A stretch of 64,000 nucleotides of DNA, taken from Craspedostauros australis. Taxonomy: Eukaryota > Bacillariophyta > Bacillariophyceae > Mastogloiales > Achnanthaceae. The position numbers and the translations under genes were made by a program. The stretch lies in contig JAMXDE010000011.1 in the NCBI GenBank assembly GCA_026770025.1, positions 62,001-126,000 of the forward strand, given 5' to 3'. Under the pieces are notes generated by a model. It saw nothing but the letters and a program-made list of their open reading frames with translations, searched no databases and was not told the DNA's origin. Below, piece by piece: positions 54,896 through 64,000 of this stretch (positions are counted from its first letter, which is position 1; the number at the start of each line of letters is the position of its first letter).

Positions 54896-56277
54896 GCCTG
54901 TGACGCTCCGCGGTCAGGACTCCCTCCAGTTTCAATGGAAGAAAGCATCAACCTGGTTCATCTGCCCGTCCATCCGTGAGATACGGCATTCAGATCGGAT
55001 CGATTTGGGGCGCATACTCGCATGCCGAAGGGAATGAAATTCCCTCTGCAGGAAGGCATCAAGTCAAAGGATGAACCCAAGCTCTGCGGTTGCCGCATCT
55101 GAAGGATGGGGCATTCAGGAGGTCGGACGTTACATGAGAGCCAGCCGCCAGCACTTTCCGTGGGGATTGTTGTTGTTCAGCGACGGGCAATCCACGCGAC
55201 GCAATGACATCGAATCGTCGATCTCTGCCGTGCGATCGCGTTGATTCTGTGCACGGTCATTGATCTTGATATTGCTGCTGCCGCTGCTACTTTCGATGGT
55301 GACGTGCTTCATCCAGCCTGGGCTTCTGTCGGTTGTTCCTGCTACAGGGAATCGGTGATCGTGGTGTCGACGGGACTTGCACCCCTCCACAGCCAAGCCT
55401 GCGAGAATTCCGGTGACGCATCTCCGACGGCGATCCGGTTCGGCGTCGCTTCACATGGGGCGTGCAAGCATCAGGAAGAGAGCATCAACCAACACACAGA
55501 TCTTCCTCTTCCATTGCCAACGATGCTGTCATCGATTGCATCGCCGCCGATCAAAGTTGCTCATGGAAGCGTGTCCGTTGTTGGTAGTCTTTTTTCCATT
55601 TGTGTGACCTTTGAATCACGACCAAGCAACACATTTGACACGTTTTCGGGATTGGAAAAGGAGAGAAAAGATCTCATTTCTTCTTTCAAGGTACTTGTTT
55701 AGATTCATAACAATCAGTCGAATTTTGATTTCTTGTTATTACAACTAATGTTGTGTCTACCGCAACTCCACGTCTCATCAATTTCGGAGCTCATTGTTGT
55801 TTCTGTCGGACTCACATGGTACGTGGGCAAAGCAAGATGTACTTCCGCCAGCGACACAGTCGTATCCACCAGCATGAGTGCTCATGAGGAATTGAGAGAG
55901 ACGAGGTACTCTGCGTTGACAGGCACCCCGATCGAGAATAGCAGTGATGCCATCCAGCTTCCTGCTCTCTACAATACTATGCTGGCCCAAGGTCGGCGTC
56001 GCGGAGAAACTGCATTGGCTGTTGGCTTGGTCCATTGGAACGTTGGCGCGTTGCCCATTCACGTTGCATCATGCACCGCGAGTTATCTTCATCCAAACTA
56101 TTATAGCATCGCATGGCAGTCCAACCATCACAGACCTCAAGTACACGAGCCAAAGGAAAGCGCAAGAGCACGAGGACGAAAGGAGAAACGCATGAATCAA
56201 AGTGACGAAATGGAATCTCAATGAAGCCCCGGACGTTGCCTGATTTGTCCTCTCGTGCCTCTCCAATGGGATCCTGA
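54896..56277. other. Gene-poor gap before NOL8
   Basis: A plus-strand frame of 153 codons (55241-55702) and shorter ones are open, but they look unlike protein families I know and have mixed codon use. The last 100 bp are the 3' flank of the NOL8-like gene and the parental copy of the duplicated segment. Confidence 0.45.
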
Positions 56278-58971
56278 TCATCGGAATCGTTTCCGTTTCT
56301 CCATCCGCGAGATGGCGAACTTGCGCTTACGTTTCCAGTCCATCGTCAGCTGTTCTCGCTCATCCTTCCACTGCTGCAGCACTCCGCCGTCATGCGACCA
56401 CCCGTCGTAGTCATTGGCGATCCTCTGTCCTTCATTCATGGCATAGAACTGTTCGGTGTACTTGTCCAACGTGCTCTGCGGGATATCCAATCCGCGGCGC
56501 CGGTGTGATCCGGCCCACATCGATTTGCTTGCGGTATCAGCAGTGTTATTACCAGTATGTACTGTCTGCGAATCTCCAGCGACCGCCGGACTTGCCACGG
56601 CAGCACTCGGTTGAACATCGTTGCCACCGGCATCCGCATCGCTCTTGTTGTGTGCTTCTTCACCCATGGTGCTGCCATTGATTTTGTCGTCATTTTCCGT
56701 CGATGGAAAGAACGAGAAGCTGAACGCTGATCCTGCGCCAGTTGCAGCTGCTTGAGTGGATGGTGCATCACCCAGATCAAAGCCAAACGAGAACGGGCCT
56801 GGATTTGCGTCGTCATCCGCAGCCGTTCTCGCCGCCGAATCCTGTTCTGTCGAATCAGCGTTGGAATCCTGGTTGCCAGTTCCAGCCGGAGCGTTGTCGT
56901 AGCCACCACCCCACGCTTCGCGTGCATGTCGGAAGACGCTTTCGAGTTTACCCTGTTGATACAGGTGCTGTGTTTCTTTCTTAGCATCATCGCCGACGGC
57001 TTTGGACTCATCCTTATCGTTGGCTTGCTCATCTTCGTCGCCGTCGCCGTCGCCATCCGAATTTCCGGATTCTTTCTCGGCATTTTCATTATCAGCATCC
57101 ATGTCGTCGTTCGATGGCTTCTCGTCACCGTCATCACAGTCGTCCTCTTTCTCTTCATGGACTACATACTTCTCCGATGTTGCTTTCGTCGGATCATACC
57201 GCAGCATGAGTCCTGATTTGCTCCAACCGCTGTCTCGCTGTCCCCTGGCGCTTGCTGCACCTGACGCATCACCGTTCGATGCACCGCCATCGTTGTCATC
57301 ATCGGCGTCGACGTCGTCCCTGGGCTGAGTCGGTACGATGTTGGACATTTCTGGAAAGATGTTGGAGAGGATGCTGAGATTCATGGTGACGTCGTTCTTG
57401 ACGTTGGTGGAATACAACCGTTCGTTGGCTTGCATCATGTCGGTCGGATGGTGGTCGCTATACTTGTACTCCAACTCCATTTGGGCATTCGCATCGTCAT
57501 TGCCAAAGTCCATGGCAGAGTCGAATTCGCCCGCTTTGCTGGTGCACTGTTGCAACGAGGTGGGGCCACGATTGTTTTGGAACGCAGAGACGGAGAAGGC
57601 GTTGTCATCTTCCAAGGACTCATCGTCCGAATCACTGTCGTCGCTCCATTGGTATTGGTCAGCAGGGACTGGCTTCTTTGCTTTGTCCTTTGGCCTGTCC
57701 TTTCCTTTGGTTTCCGCTTCCGCTTTGGAGCCGGTCTCTGCGATGTCATCATCAACCATCTTCTCGCCGTTTTCCTCTTCTTTCGTTTCAGCTGGTACAG
57801 CATTCTGCTTCTTGACGACGCTATCATCCCCGCCATCGCCATTATCATCAGATGCATCTGATTCTGATGATACGTCGCTGTCGCTGTCGTCGTTGTCGTC
57901 GTCGTTGTCGGAATCATGATCAGAGTCAGACCAAACGTATTCTGATTCTTTGTTGGATTTGCCATCGCGCGAAGCTGCTTGCCTCGCTTCATCTTCATCC
58001 TCGCTGCTGCTATCGCCGGCGGATGATCGGCCCTTCGGTGGAAGGATGATCACCGTCGTCTCGTTGTCTTCGTCGCTTACCGCAGTCGCCGGCGGTGCCG
58101 CACCGTCCACAAACCGCATGTGCACGGCCCTATTGAGAAATGCGGACATGGAGGCCAGCTTCTTCTGACTCAATGACGACTGCGGCAATGATGTTGCAGA
58201 CTGATGACGCCGTTGGTACTGCAGCTTGGATTCGTATCGCAACTGCTCCGCGTGCTTGGCGCGACGCTTTTCCATACGATCCAACGCACGTCGCAGGTTG
58301 GACCAGTCGGCAACCTCGCACGGTCGGGTGTCAATATGAAAGGCTTCGTCAGCGAAACGGCGTCGGATGCGCAATCGGCGTGGGATATTGGTGATGTCAT
58401 CGTGTGGCGGAGTCTGCTGCTCCGATGGACTTTCGTCGTTTGCACCCGCCGCCATCTCTCCATCCTGCTCATTCTCAATCGCATCATTGTCATTTGAATC
58501 ACCATCCTTGTCACCATCTTTCGCGGCAGCTTGATCAACAACACCGTTGCCATCATCGTTGCCACCATCTTGATCTACGTCATGATCGTCATGATCGTCA
58601 TGCCCATCTTCTTGCAACGCCAACGCCAACAACCGGAACTCCTCTCGCTGCTGCCGCTCCTGCTCCAACCGCTCCAGAAAATGCGGTCGCGCCGGTTGCA
58701 CCGACAGCCTGCAGCCCTTCCACGTGACCTTGTTGTAGGCCTTGGAGATGATCTCGATCGCAGACGTCTCGGGATCCTTCGACGTCGCATGCAGATGCAC
58801 GAAGGGCCGATCCTCCTTCGCCGTCACGCTGTCAAAGTCAATGGTGCTCTCGAACTGCCGCTGCACGCGGCGCACGATGTCCTGTCCCGCCAGGCGTTGC
58901 GGGTCGAAGCCGCCGATGTAGATGCGTTCCATCGTTCGTGCCTTCTTGTTGTCGTTGCTATTGCTGAGCAT
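56278..58971 (-). CDS. NOL8: NOL8-like nucleolar RRM protein
   Basis: The 897-residue intronless product starts with an RRM: RIYIGGFDPQRLAGQDIVRR, then RPFVHLHAT and VTWKGCRLSVQPARPHFLER. The last block matches NOL8, where KTKWKGGxLxIQLAKxxFLxRLxxE closes the RRM. NOL8 acts in nucleolar ribosome synthesis. About 600 residues of Asp/Ser/Glu-rich sequence follow, then a C-terminal segment with NPGPFSFGFDLGD and SAFSFSFF, similar to NOL8 tails, and a basic end WKRKRKFAISRMEKRKRFR. ATG 58971 is used; ATG 58932, just before the RRM, is an alternative, and the frame beyond 58971 opens only by TTG. It is head to head with the SmpB gene. Identification rests on the RRM block and overall layout. Confidence 0.85.
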   Translation of the reverse strand: MLSNSNDNKKARTMERIYIGGFDPQRLAGQDIVRRVQRQFESTIDFDSVTAKEDRPFVHLHATSKDPETSAIEIISKAYNKVTWKGCRLSVQPARPHFLERLEQERQQREEFRLLALALQEDGHDDHDDHDVDQDGGNDDGNGVVDQAAAKDGDKDGDSNDNDAIENEQDGEMAAGANDESPSEQQTPPHDDITNIPRRLRIRRRFADEAFHIDTRPCEVADWSNLRRALDRMEKRRAKHAEQLRYESKLQYQRRHQSATSLPQSSLSQKKLASMSAFLNRAVHMRFVDGAAPPATAVSDEDNETTVIILPPKGRSSAGDSSSEDEDEARQAASRDGKSNKESEYVWSDSDHDSDNDDDNDDSDSDVSSESDASDDNGDGGDDSVVKKQNAVPAETKEEENGEKMVDDDIAETGSKAEAETKGKDRPKDKAKKPVPADQYQWSDDSDSDDESLEDDNAFSVSAFQNNRGPTSLQQCTSKAGEFDSAMDFGNDDANAQMELEYKYSDHHPTDMMQANERLYSTNVKNDVTMNLSILSNIFPEMSNIVPTQPRDDVDADDDNDGGASNGDASGAASARGQRDSGWSKSGLMLRYDPTKATSEKYVVHEEKEDDCDDGDEKPSNDDMDADNENAEKESGNSDGDGDGDEDEQANDKDESKAVGDDAKKETQHLYQQGKLESVFRHAREAWGGGYDNAPAGTGNQDSNADSTEQDSAARTAADDDANPGPFSFGFDLGDAPSTQAAATGAGSAFSFSFFPSTENDDKINGSTMGEEAHNKSDADAGGNDVQPSAAVASPAVAGDSQTVHTGNNTADTASKSMWAGSHRRRGLDIPQSTLDKYTEQFYAMNEGQRIANDYDGWSHDGGVLQQWKDEREQLTMDWKRKRKFAISRMEKRKRFR

Positions 58972-59374
58972 GCGGCAGCTCGTATTCCATCCAACCCTCG
59001 CGGGAGATTCGGATGAAGGCAATTCAGTTGTTTGGCGTTTTCTGTGTTCTTCTGGTGACAACAATTGATGGGTTGATCGGATGATGTTGTTCTGTCGTGG
59101 ATTTTTGGGTGGACGACAATCATCGCAAGATCGTGGACAGCTCGTGATTGAGGACTGGATCTAATCACGGATCATTCTTCACTCTTCGAACTTCGCCACA
59201 AACGATGGCGTGAGAAGCCAAATGTCCACCATGGCGAAAAAGAGCGAACGGCGCAGAGCAGTTCCCACCTTGGCGCCATCCTGTGGCTCGTATAATAGTA
59301 GTACCTTGCCTGGCTGATCTCTCGGGCCATACTAATCCAGCCACCCATTCAAAACAACGCACACACGTACAACC
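58972..59374. promoter_or_regulatory. Divergent promoter, NOL8-like / SmpB
   Basis: This 403-bp gap lies between two outward-facing genes. It contains TATAATAGTAGTA near 59290-59302, about 75 bp before the SmpB ATG, which could act as a core element. No coding content was recognised. Confidence 0.5.
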
Positions 59375-60052
59375 ATGATGTGTGGAGGACGGCTGAACGC
59401 AGGCATGCGGGCGATCCTGCTGATCTTGCTGTGTCAGCAACAGATGCACACGGCATCGTCGTTCCTCATCCAATCCCCGGCAACAGGGGCAACCCAGCTT
59501 TCCCCCGCACCGCTCCTCCCACAGCGACTGCATCAGCACCACTCCACCCGCCTGTTTGCCAAATCCGGCAAGAAGAAGAAGAAACCAAAGACCAACACCA
59601 TCTGCTTGAACCGCGCCGCGCGTCGCAACTACGAGATCCTGGAGACCTTCGAGGCCGGCATCTCGCTGAAGGGCACGGAGGTCAAGGCCATCCGCGATGG
59701 CAAGATGACGATCGTCGATGGCTGGATCAAGCCCAACAAGAACGGCCGCTCCTGCACCCTCATGAACGTCCACATCGGCAGGCACGCCATGTCGGGCGAG
59801 TACTTTCAGCATGAGGAACGCCGCGAGCGGCCCTTGTTGTTGCATCGGTCGGAGGCGCGCAAGCTGCTGCAGAAGACGGACGCCACGGGGTTGACCGTCG
59901 TGCCGCTCAAGGCCTACTTCAACGACGACAACTTCATCAAGCTCGAGATCGCGCTGGTTCGTGGAAAGAACGTGCGGGATAAGCGGGCGGACATCAAGGC
60001 CAAGGAAGCCAAGAGGGACATGAACCGCATCATGAAGAACTTTAGAATATGA
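59375..60052 (+). CDS. smpB: SmpB, tmRNA-binding protein targeted to the plastid
   Basis: The 225-residue product is SmpB, the protein partner of tmRNA in rescue of stalled ribosomes. The core runs from about residue 80: RRNYEILETFEAGISLKGTE, VKAIRDGKMTIVDGWI, FQHEERRERPLLLHR, LLQKTDATGLTVVPLKAYF and VRGKNVRDKRADIKAKEAKR. The conserved tail ends in a basic helix as in bacteria. Before the core lies a signal peptide (MRAILLILLCQQQ) ending TASS/F, then an Arg-containing transit segment, so the protein should enter the plastid, whose genome encodes tmRNA in many red-lineage algae. Codon use is strongly C/G-ending. The first two codons are both ATG. Confidence 0.96.
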   Translation: MMCGGRLNAGMRAILLILLCQQQMHTASSFLIQSPATGATQLSPAPLLPQRLHQHHSTRLFAKSGKKKKKPKTNTICLNRAARRNYEILETFEAGISLKGTEVKAIRDGKMTIVDGWIKPNKNGRSCTLMNVHIGRHAMSGEYFQHEERRERPLLLHRSEARKLLQKTDATGLTVVPLKAYFNDDNFIKLEIALVRGKNVRDKRADIKAKEAKRDMNRIMKNFRI

Positions 60053-60340
60053 CCCATCCTTTCACCATTCATTCTACTGTACTACCATTCTATACTACTA
60101 GGGTAGAGAGCATGGCCATGTATGTAGTTTAGAGTATCGTGTCAATGTTCACGGTGCTCTGCATGTACGACACTTCATCAAGAACACATTGAGCTATGTT
60201 TCCACAGAGCACGTTACTCCTACTCGCACTCCTACTCGCACACTGCTGTGGGTAACACTTCTATCATGCCATGCAGCCCACTTCCAACTGCGGCTGCAGC
60301 CGCAACCCTCACAAAACTCGAACTCTGCGAAGAAGGACAC

Positions 60341-63300
60341 TCAGTTCATCCTCCCGATGCAGTTGGGCGCACCGCACGTGCATCGCAGGGACCCGTCCTC
60401 GACTGGGAACTTGTAATCGTACGTGATCTCGTCACCCGCGGCGATGTCGCGCTTCGAAAACACCATGATCTTCTTCTCCTGCCCCAGCTCCGTCTCCACG
60501 GTGATCACCTTGGCGTACGCATTGGGTTGGCAGCTGTGATTCATGAAACGGGCCATACACCCGATCGTGGTCGCGTCGACGATGCGCTGCAAGTCCAGAC
60601 GGAACATGTAGCAGCTGCCCTCTCCCGAGATCTCGTACGCCTTCTCGCGCTTGTCCGCGACGCAACGTCTCACCACCTCCCCCATGTACTCGATCACCAT
60701 AGAGTCCTTCGGTAGATCCAGCTTCGCGAACAACCCCCAGCCATGGATGTGAGACCGCTTGGCGGCCAGGCGCTGCTCGATCGGCACGGCCTTCATCTCA
60801 CGGTACTTGCGCTGGTTGATGCTGCGATCCAACCGCGACGTCTCCTCCTCCTGCCGACGGCTCTGTCCTTCGATGCCGTTCAGCTGATCGTTGTCCGCAT
60901 TGCGCACCAGCGCCCTGGTGATGCGACCGCTGCCACCGCTGCGAGTGACGGCCTTCATGCCCTCTGTCCGGGCGCAACCGCTCACGTTCTCAAGCTCCTT
61001 TTCAGCGGCGATGGCAGCGCGCTCACGTTGCAACGTCGTGATGGCTTCGATGGTGGGCTGGCTGTAGCAGAACTTGTACTTCGACGATGCGTCGGTCATT
61101 GGCGTCACGAGGGCTTCCGAACCAGGGCATATCTCCAGCGCACGGCGGACAATGTTCAGACCAAATCCAAAGAACTGCATTGCGTATCGTGGGTTGCGTG
61201 TTGTTCGAGTTGCGAAGGGGAGACAGGTTCATGAATTGAAGCAAGAGCGTGAGTATGGTATCATGCGCGCGAATGCAAATGTTGCGGAAGATTTGTGCAT
61301 TTTGTGTGTCGGTGTGTGACGTTGTGCGAATTTGTGAGAGAAAGGGACCCGCCATGGTCTGCATCAAACAAGATGATCAACAAGTGCACGAAAACAGCAA
61401 CGAACGCTTGTCCAACCACACAACCACGCTGCATTGGCATCGACGTACCTGCGGACCGTTCAGACCAAAGATGCGCTTTCGAGAAATGCGCTTGGCTGGC
61501 AGCTTGGAGAACATGTCGCCATGCGAGAAATGCTCCTTGTTCACGGTTTCCACCTGCTGTACCAGCTTTCGGTACACCTCGTCTGCCGTTGTGCCGGTGA
61601 TCGGATGACCTGGTCGATCACCAGGCGTGGCAGAAAAGACTGGATGCTGGTTCTCGCCTTGTTCGATCTTGAGAATGTACACCGTGCGGTGTTTGGGTAA
61701 GGCGCTCGACCAGTAAATTCGCGACGCGATGTATCCCTTCGGTGTGATGTAGTCCTCCGAATGGAAACAGTCGCTGTGCCTCACTATCTCTCCCAGTGCA
61801 TGTACCACGAGAGCACCGACACGAATGCAGAGGTTGCCTCCCACCGCCTCCGATGGTTCGGATTTTTCAGGCGCAATGATCAACGCCTTCATGTGCTCCT
61901 CGCTTGGATGTAGGTTCAGTTCGTCGGTGATGTTCTTGTGCTGGGCGCAAAACACCTTGTCATCTTTCGTGAACACGCATCCGGTCGCAACTGCGCACGG
62001 GAAGTGGTAGTTGTACGAGCAGTTGGTCTTGCTGCAACCCACCGTGGCACCGGAACGACCGCAGCCGAAGCATTTGAGTTGGGCGCCGCGGGATCTCGCC
62101 TTCTCCATCTCCTTCATGTGACCGCCAGGTGGTGCGAGCCACGTTTCGGAGCTGTAGAAGGCACACAAGGAATGCACCCAGAATCCATCTCCCATTGGCA
62201 AAAGTCTGCCCAGCTTGGGCACCTTCAGTGGCGCTTCGCCGGCCCCGCCGTCAATGAGCCTTGGCGGAGTTGATGGCATGCCAGCATCGTCGTCTCCGCA
62301 AATGTGGCACAAGCAGCATTCTCTGGGATCCTTCCACTCGTTCTTGGCGCGGATCGCGTCGTCTTTGATCATGTCGTTCCACCCGCACAGAGGCTCGGCG
62401 ATCTTGTAGTCGGAAACGCTGCGTTGCTTATTCTTTGCATCGGCGCCATCCTTGTCGCTGTCATTATCTTTCATGAGCACCTTCGCTTCCACGTACGGCC
62501 TCAGCTCTGGTTCGAACCGCTCCCCCCATTCGTCCTTGTTGATGATGTTTCTGTTCCGCTCGCATCGAATGTTGTCGAACGGGAGCATCAAAGCACCGCA
62601 GGCGTGCGGAGGCACCAGCAGCTTCCTCGCTCTCTCGTACCCCTTCACGTTCTTCTTCGTGTTGATTTCCAATGTTCGACAAGCCACCTTCAGCCAGCTG
62701 GCGGCCAGCTTCGAAATCAGCACACAGTTCTCGATTCGCCGTGCCGAGAATCCCTGCGACGTGAGCTTGAGGCGCTTTGCGATGTGGATGAAGCGAGTCG
62801 CTCGCTGCCCCATCCAGGTCGGGAGATCCAAGTTCTCTCGCCAGAATCGATCCATCAGCAGCCTGGGGTCGCCGTACTGGTCCCGAGCCATGTCCAGGAA
62901 CCGCACGCCTTCCAAAACGACCTTGCGATACTCGTCACGGTACAGATTCCTCGTCTTCCAATCCACTTGATCCATCAGTTTCTCCTGCAACTCCAGATGC
63001 GACGATTCGACACTTGGCTTCAGTATGCCTTTGATGATGACCTTCCATGACAGATCGTGCATGTGATCACGCGTCACCTTGCCGAAGTCGGTATGGTTGC
63101 CTTGCTTCTTGGAGCATGTAGGGCAGAAGTACTATGTTGTTGTGGTTGTTGTTGTTGATCGTGGTGATGTCACGCGACAGTGAAAGAAATGGATGCGACG
63201 GTCCGCGCAGTTGTGTGAGATGAAATTCAAGACTGTGATGTGACAACAAGTTCCAACAAGTTCCAACACGCAAACAACCAAATAAACACACCATCATCTT

Positions 63301-64000
63301 GCTCACCTTCTCGTCCTTGGCCTTGCCGGAATTCTTCTTGAGGAGGTACAGGTTGGCCCGCACTTCGCAACGACCGTGCACCTTGATACCGCATTCCTCG
63401 CATTGCGCAATGTCTGTGTCCCCATCACGCCACAGTTTGTTGCAGACTGGGCATTTCCTGCCTTTCATGCAGGGATCCAACAATCCGTCGCAACCACCGC
63501 AACGGAAGCAAATCCGCGGGTCCCTCGACCAGTGCTGCAGCGATGCTCCTTTGGGTTCGCTGGTGTTATCGCACTTCTCGCAATCCACGCATTGTCCGCA
63601 GATCCAGAGGCCCGATGGTGCTGACTGCAGCGGCGGGTCCAACAAGTCCAACGAGAATGCACGATCGCACATTTCGCAGAAGAGCATCTTGAGCTCGTCC
63701 TGAGGATCGTCGCCGGAGATCTCGCAGATCTTGCAATTTTGGCATCGCCAGCCAGCGACGGAGGCGGGGTCCATGCTATGGATGGGTGCGTTGACGCAGA
63801 AGGAATGGAAGGCCTCGCCGCAGTCCACGCAATGCAGCATGGTGTCTGACGCACCGCAGCTGCCGCATGTGAAGCAGCAATCGAGCCAGCTGGTGTAGTA
63901 CGCATCGATGGGTTTGAGCAGAATCTCGCGGAAGGCCATGCAGGAGCCTTGATCTGGCGGTGCGTCGCGGAGCTTGGGCAACGTCACGGTCACCACCTTG
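60341..64000 (-). CDS. MLL/trithorax-like histone H3K4 methyltransferase, 5' part off window
   Basis: Three exons are visible: 64000-63307 (frame open at the edge), about 63107-61449, and 61174-60341. Domain order from the N-terminal side is PHD-type fingers (CGSCGASDTMLHCVDCGEAFH, then CEMCDRAF with LWICGQC, then CPVCNKLW with CEECGIKVHGRC), an extended PHD (CHICGDDD, HSLCAFYS, CFGCGRSGATVGC, YHFPCA), FYRN and FYRC (RVGALVVHALGEIV, YILKIEQGENQHPVFSATPG), then SET with GWGLFAKLDLPKD, FMNHSCQPNA and DEITYDYKF. The post-SET CTCGAPNC lies at the very end. This is the MLL/trithorax order, so the enzyme should methylate histone H3 lysine 4. The 274-bp intron 61448-61175 has a good GTACGT donor; the exon 2 acceptor may be 63107 or 63104, both in frame. 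Confidence 0.94.

Noticed and set aside
55360-55400. tRNA-like arm (GGGTGCAAGTCCC on the minus strand)
   Set aside because: No matching acceptor, D-arm or anticodon stem could be built around it.
55241-55702. 153-codon plus-strand frame as a gene
   Set aside because: Mixed codon use, no motif, and no targeting or membrane feature; it is similar to other random frames in the gap.

Overview
The window is nuclear DNA from a photosynthetic alga with a secondary red plastid, most likely a diatom or close ochrophyte. Four proteins start with an ER-type signal peptide whose cleavage site is followed by an aromatic residue (TSA/FST, ADA/Y, ASS/F, SEA/W), the ASAF-type plastid entry signal of these algae. 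One is SmpB, partner of a plastid tmRNA, and one is a cyclophilin that also carries a twin-arginine thylakoid-lumen signal. Eukaryotic hallmarks include GT-AG introns of about 200-310 bp (eleven inferred here), a kinesin, a DNA2 nuclease-helicase, an MLL/trithorax-like histone methyltransferase and nucleolar factors. Species cannot be named from sequence alone.

Layout. 0.8-9.7 kb: a large adenylation-carrier-membrane synthetase (+), CDC123 (-) and a two-exon MFS transporter (-). 9.98-14.99 kb: a 5.0-kb mobile element with 1.24-kb terminal inverted repeats that look identical by eye, a 3-bp CTG target duplication, G-rich minisatellites in both arms and a broken retroelement fragment inside. 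16-20 kb: a sulfotransferase-like type II membrane protein, then gene-poor DNA with an ankyrin-repeat relic and a Cys-rich fragment. 20-31 kb: an Obg GTPase, a five-exon DNA2 with an about 900-residue disordered N-terminus, and a CPBP/CAAX-type membrane protease. 31.8-40 kb: ESF1 and a three-exon kinesin with a membrane tail. 40-49 kb: a TruC-like pseudouridine synthase, the lumenal cyclophilin, NDUFAF5 (three exons), an ankyrin-like hypothetical and a second pseudouridine synthase. 50.6-56.3 kb: a small well-biased hypothetical gene and about 5 kb with almost no genes, including a duplicated relic of the NOL8 3' end. 56.3-64 kb: NOL8-like protein, plastid SmpB, and a PHD/FYR/SET methyltransferase that runs off the right edge.

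The genes do not form an operon. Ribosome making and translation recur (ESF1, NOL8, Obg, two pseudouridine synthases, SmpB, CDC123), and several genes are arranged head to head over 0.3-1.2 kb. The points most worth following are the long-inverted-repeat element, the adenylation-carrier-membrane synthetase, the membrane-tailed kinesin and the substituted active site of the lumenal cyclophilin. Exon junctions were set by eye from frame, splice consensus and family similarity; no alignments or searches were run.
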